Origin: Flavobacteriales bacterium
GTDB lineage: Bacteria; Bacteroidota; Bacteroidia; Flavobacteriales; Flavobacteriaceae
Direction of reading: 5' to 3'
Assembly: GCA_027066365.1 (NCBI GenBank)
Contig: JAMONV010000005.1
Span: forward strand, 1-56,023
Length of the DNA stretch: 56,023 nucleotides
Of this stretch, positions 52,432-56,023 are shown piece after piece. Numbering within the stretch: the stretch's first letter is position 1; each line of letters opens with the position of its first letter. The notes under the pieces are model-generated. The model had not been told where the DNA came from. It was given only the letters and a program-made list of their open reading frames with translations, and did no database searches. Made by a program: the position numbers and the translations under genes.

Positions 52432-54894
52432 TTATTGTTTTTTTGAGTTAGGTGTAATTTGTTTGGTGAACTGCAAATTTATGTATTTATTTCGTGAAAT
52501 GACGAATGTTTCGGGTAATTTGCAAGCTTTTTCGATGAGTTTTTCCCGGATATATTCCGCCGATTGCGGGCTTAGATAGGTTCCGCTCAACAAAAAGACG
52601 GTTTGGTCGTCAAAGCGGTCGGTGAAGAAATATTTGCTCGAGGCTTTTTCTTCTTCGAAAACGGTTTGAAGGCATTGCTTCATTATTTGAATTCCACTAG
52701 TGTCTTTAAAGACGTGTACCAGATAATAAGGCGGTTCGTCTTTGGGTTTGTCGTATTTGATTTTCAGAACTTTCAGTTTTTTTATTAGGTCTTTGGCGTG
52801 GTCGGTATAAGTGCCTTCGGGGTGTAATTGAATCAGACGTTCCAGTTCGTCGATATAGGCATCGATGCCTTGAAGTTTTCCTTTTGTTTTGGCCGAAAGA
52901 AGCAGAAGTTTGGGTGCGTCGGGATGGTTTTTGAATTTGTCGTAGGCACTTTCGGTCTTGGACAATGCTTCGCTCCACTTGCCTTTTTCGTAGGATTGAT
53001 AAGCATCTTGGAATGCTTCCAAAAACGCTTTGGACGAGTTGGCTTGTTCGCTTTCGGGATTTTGAATAAACCGGGTAAACGGACTGTCGGGAAAATCTTT
53101 TTCCAATATGTTTTTCATTTGCCCGGCCGGTTTCTCACGTCCGGTTTTGGTATAAATTTTATATAACATGTAGTAAGCCTGAGCTTGTTGTTCGGGGTCG
53201 GGACGGGATTGTAAAACGGTTTTGAGATTCTTTTCGGCCAGTTCGTATTCTTTAAATTTTTCGTTGGCATAGTTGATGCCCAAATACAAATGCGCTTTAA
53301 CGATGAGTTTTTCGATGCTGTCGATTTCTTTTTCCGTTTTGGGAAGCCGTTTTAGGTAATAAGCCACGTTTAGCGTATCGTCTTCGGGAGCAATGCCATT
53401 TTCTTTGGGTTTTTCTTCTTTTTTTTCTTCATCTGCGATTTCTTCGTCACTTCCGTATTTATTGGTCAATCGCCAAAGATCTTCGAGTCTTCGGTCGCCC
53501 CAGTTTTTTTTGAACAGTTCTTTGCCTTGTTTGACTTGTTCGGGGTTGTAAAAGTAGAATGTTCCGCTTGGTTCGGTTCGGATTGCGGCTTTTACCTGTT
53601 CTTCTTTTTTTCGTCGCAGCCGTGCGATATAATTTTCGATTTTTTTCACTTGCCGGGCGCTGTCCAAGCGAATAAACTTCAAGATGCTGTCGTTACGTTG
53701 AATAATTTCTTCCCATTTTACGATTTGGTCGATACTTCGGCGTCGTTGAGAGACCAAAAGGTAATCCAATGTATTTTTATCCATTACCGTGAGCATGCTG
53801 TCGAGATATTTGCCCGTTTTCAGGTAATTTTTCCGGTTCCAATGGATGTCGGCCATTTTTTCGTAGGCCAATCGTTTGAGGCTTTTGTTGGACGAACGGG
53901 CGGCTGCGGTGTAGTTTTGCAAGGCGCCGAGCGTATCGTGACGTACTTCCAATATTTCGGCTTTTCGGAAGTGCATATCGGGAAAATATTTATTGAAGTA
54001 ATAATTATCGAGCCAAACTTTGAGTTTTTTTAGATTTTTTTCGTGCGTTAAGGTATCATCTTTATCCAAATGCATGCGGTATAATTTGGTATGGATGATG
54101 AAATTTTCGGGGTAATTTTTTTTCAGGATGAGTTCGGTCATGGCTTTGGCCGAATCGAGTTTAAACAGTTTTTCCCATACCTGTGCGGATTTAAAGGCCA
54201 GGGTGTTTTTCAAATGCTTGTTTTTAGCCGTTCGTGCCGCTTTGGAGAGGAATTGGGCAACGGTGTCGTTTAATCCGTTTTCTCTAAAGCTTTCGGCAAT
54301 AAAGGCGTAGGCCCACGCCCGGGTATCGGGTTTGGTTTCGGGGTTGTTGGTGATCCGGGCTAATCGTTGGCGCGCCAATCGGGTATTGCCGAGCTTGAGT
54401 AATGTTTTGGCACGCCAAAGTTGGAGTTCGTTGCGCAGGTTGGTGTCGTAGTAATTATCCAGAGCGTAGTTGAAAGCATCCAAGGAGGCAAGATATCTTT
54501 GGTCGTAATATCGGCTCATACCCAGCAAAAGCATGGCTTCGTCCATTCTGACATTGTGTTCGGTGCCTCGTATTTCCATGCTGTGTTTTTGAATGGCTTT
54601 GGCGGCTTTTTCTTCGGCGGTGGCAATGTGTTGGGATTTGGATTGTCCGGGCAAATAGATTTTGTCGTCGAATTCGATGCCTTCAAGTGAGAGTTCGCGG
54701 TAAAAATCCGACTCGTTTTTGTTTTTAAGTTCTTCCACGCCTTTTTTCAGGCTTTCGCTGCCGTTGAATAAAATATTGTATTTGGCCGTGAGGGCGTGGT
54801 AATTTCGACTTACCACCGTTGAATTTTTGGTTGAACACGAAATAACCGTAAGGACGACGGCGGTTAAAATCCAAAAATGAAAATACTTTTTCAT
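52432..54894 (-). CDS. Type IX secretion lipoprotein SprE/PorW
   Basis: This 820-residue lipoprotein has lipobox VISC (Cys at about 20) followed by the family start STKNSTVVSRNYHALTAKYN and ILFNGSESLKKG. It is largely helical TPR repeats, with a charged low-complexity stretch around 490-510. SprE (PorW) is required for type IX secretion and gliding and links the secretion ring to other envelope parts. It heads the run sprE, bactofilin, atpZ, AtpI-like. Together with gldH it supports a working type IX system in this organism. Confidence 0.9.
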   Translation of the reverse strand: MKKYFHFWILTAVVLTVISCSTKNSTVVSRNYHALTAKYNILFNGSESLKKGVEELKNKNESDFYRELSLEGIEFDDKIYLPGQSKSQHIATAEEKAAKAIQKHSMEIRGTEHNVRMDEAMLLLGMSRYYDQRYLASLDAFNYALDNYYDTNLRNELQLWRAKTLLKLGNTRLARQRLARITNNPETKPDTRAWAYAFIAESFRENGLNDTVAQFLSKAARTAKNKHLKNTLAFKSAQVWEKLFKLDSAKAMTELILKKNYPENFIIHTKLYRMHLDKDDTLTHEKNLKKLKVWLDNYYFNKYFPDMHFRKAEILEVRHDTLGALQNYTAAARSSNKSLKRLAYEKMADIHWNRKNYLKTGKYLDSMLTVMDKNTLDYLLVSQRRRSIDQIVKWEEIIQRNDSILKFIRLDSARQVKKIENYIARLRRKKEEQVKAAIRTEPSGTFYFYNPEQVKQGKELFKKNWGDRRLEDLWRLTNKYGSDEEIADEEKKEEKPKENGIAPEDDTLNVAYYLKRLPKTEKEIDSIEKLIVKAHLYLGINYANEKFKEYELAEKNLKTVLQSRPDPEQQAQAYYMLYKIYTKTGREKPAGQMKNILEKDFPDSPFTRFIQNPESEQANSSKAFLEAFQDAYQSYEKGKWSEALSKTESAYDKFKNHPDAPKLLLLSAKTKGKLQGIDAYIDELERLIQLHPEGTYTDHAKDLIKKLKVLKIKYDKPKDEPPYYLVHVFKDTSGIQIMKQCLQTVFEEEKASSKYFFTDRFDDQTVFLLSGTYLSPQSAEYIREKLIEKACKLPETFVISRNKYINLQFTKQITPNSKKQ

Positions 54895-54976
54895 ATATCC
54901 GTTCGATACGCGTATTTTAACAACGAATGACCTTGCAATTTAGTGTAAATTTTAATTATGGAGGTATGTTCTTATG

Positions 54977-56023
54977 CTATTCGTAAGATTTTAAGCTGAT
55001 TTCCAACAGTTTAAGTTTTAACAAATATTCGAATTTCGCATTGATATAATTGGTCAGGGCCTGCATTTTTCTCGATTTGATATTTTCCAAATCATACGGA
55101 CTCATCAATCCGGCCTTGAGTTTTTCTTCGGCGTAACGGTAAGCCGTTTCGGCCGCTTCTTTGCTTTTAAGTGCCGCTTTTTCTTTTTCCCGTGCATTGA
55201 TCACATCTGCATAAAGTTGATAAATCCGGTTGCGAAGTTGTTTTTTTTGTTGACTTAAGGCCATTTTGGATTTTTCCCATTCGATGGTGGCTTTTTGAAT
55301 GCGTCTCCGGGTTTGAAAACGGTTGAATACGGGAATGTTGACACTGAAACCGAATGCGGTTCCGCTATTGTTTTCCAGCTGAGTGAAGTAGGGGTCGGGC
55401 GGACCGAGGATACGGCGAAAGTTGGGAGATATGACGGGTTCGTTGGTATTTTGGGTGATCCCGATAATACGGTACGGCTCGTCGGGGTCGATTTCGGCAC
55501 CGATGACTTGCTCTCTATCGACAAAACGTGAGTTCCAGCTGAAAAAGAAGCTTATATTCGGATACAAACCGCTCCGGGCCGCTTGTATTTGACGCAAAGC
55601 CATTTTTTCTTGGGTGGCACTCATCAAATATTCGGGTAATTTCGTAATATTTTCTTCAAACAGTTTTTCGGGTTCTTTGAGTAAAATGGCTTCGTTTACG
55701 GGAAAGCGTTCCGTTCGTGGGTCGATGTCAAAATTATTGATATCGTTCAGTTCGAGCAATTGGGCCAGGTTCATCAGCGACAGTTTCAACAGGTTTTTGG
55801 TTCGGATATAATTGAAGTAATCGTTGGCGGCTTGGGCTTCGAGGTCTTTCAGGTCGCTTTGCGGCCGTATGCCGGCGTTAACCAATTCTTTCATTTTTTC
55901 GACTTGTGCCAAGGCGCTTTGCCATTGCGATTGAGCGGCTTTGAGCGCTTCGTTGTTCATCAGTGCCTGCAGGTAAGCGTTGGTGATGTTGGTTTCGATT
56001 TCTTTTTGCCGGTTTTCGAGGCG
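54977..56023 (-). CDS. TolC family outer-membrane efflux protein, partial
   Basis: The 348 visible codons are the C-terminal part of an outer-membrane efflux channel of the TolC type. Two long helical hairpins surround a beta strand region with GTAFGFSVNIPVFNRFQTRRRIQKA, which is the second TolC half motif. The N-terminal end is outside the window: the frame is open to base 56023, where the visible residues read RLENRQKEIETNITNAYLQA. Channels of this type work with a membrane-fusion protein and a pump, which probably lie beyond the edge. It ends 82 bases before sprE on the same strand. Confidence 0.9.
   Translation of the reverse strand, partial: RLENRQKEIETNITNAYLQALMNNEALKAAQSQWQSALAQVEKMKELVNAGIRPQSDLKDLEAQAANDYFNYIRTKNLLKLSLMNLAQLLELNDINNFDIDPRTERFPVNEAILLKEPEKLFEENITKLPEYLMSATQEKMALRQIQAARSGLYPNISFFFSWNSRFVDREQVIGAEIDPDEPYRIIGITQNTNEPVISPNFRRILGPPDPYFTQLENNSGTAFGFSVNIPVFNRFQTRRRIQKATIEWEKSKMALSQQKKQLRNRIYQLYADVINAREKEKAALKSKEAAETAYRYAEEKLKAGLMSPYDLENIKSRKMQALTNYINAKFEYLLKLKLLEISLKSYE

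Overview
The window is a chromosomal stretch of a Bacteroidota bacterium, most likely Flavobacteriia-like. The lineage call rests on four things: several promoters with the Bacteroidota form (TTTG, a spacer of about 19, TAnnTTTG); the gliding/type IX secretion lipoproteins GldH and SprE/PorW; three TonB-dependent receptors with N-terminal carboxypeptidase-regulatory-like domains; and the gene pairings typical of that group. The family cannot be resolved from the sequence. All functional statements are read from protein motifs and gene order; no database search was possible.

Layout. 1-1650: a tRNA-Asp, a small GIY-YIG nuclease gene bracketed by tRNA-Asp-derived repeats, MarC, a DUF2892 protein and tRNA-Gln. 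1680-5660: an M23 peptidase lipoprotein and pgi on the plus strand, facing an M48 protease and ribosomal protein bL31 on the minus strand. 5.8-14.6 kb: a one-strand accessory locus that looks devoted to a metal, probably copper. It holds two small Cys/His membrane-anchored proteins, an OprC/NosA-type TonB receptor with a CxxxM motif in its plug, a lipoprotein, a second TonB receptor, a BNR/sialidase-fold lipoprotein with a CxCC motif and a DUF2202 ferritin-like lipoprotein. Most of its intergenic gaps contain strong inverted repeats. 14.7-16 kb: tRNA-Thr directly abutting the stop codon of a small conserved gene, then a DUF4349 lipoprotein.

16-24.8 kb is minus-strand metabolism: acyl-CoA ligase, a DUF368 polyprenyl-phosphate transporter, aroE, menI and menF in one operon, then sensor kinase, crotonase and aroC in another, separated by a decayed DUF1622 gene. 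24.9-34.9 kb is plus strand: a third TonB receptor, kdsA, an alpha/beta hydrolase, tryptophanase, an ArsC/Spx-like protein, OxyR, a membrane protein, recF, dciA and a CDP-alcohol phosphatidyltransferase, most of them joined by short overlaps. A broken TPR-LytTR regulator follows on the minus strand. 36-45 kb: a TlpA-like thioredoxin, pyk, a CYTH protein and radA, facing pckA, groL (with no groES beside it) and msrA.

45.3-51.5 kb: ricT, gldH, PBP1A, ruvB and an outer-membrane barrel protein. 51.4-56 kb, minus strand: a TolC-type efflux protein (cut by the window edge), sprE/porW, bactofilin, atpZ and an AtpI-like membrane protein. The ATP synthase structural genes expected after this pair are absent here.

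The most unusual items are the tRNA-Asp/GIY-YIG cassette, the predicted copper locus with its structured gaps, and the tRNA-Thr whose processing would leave an mRNA ending exactly at its stop codon.
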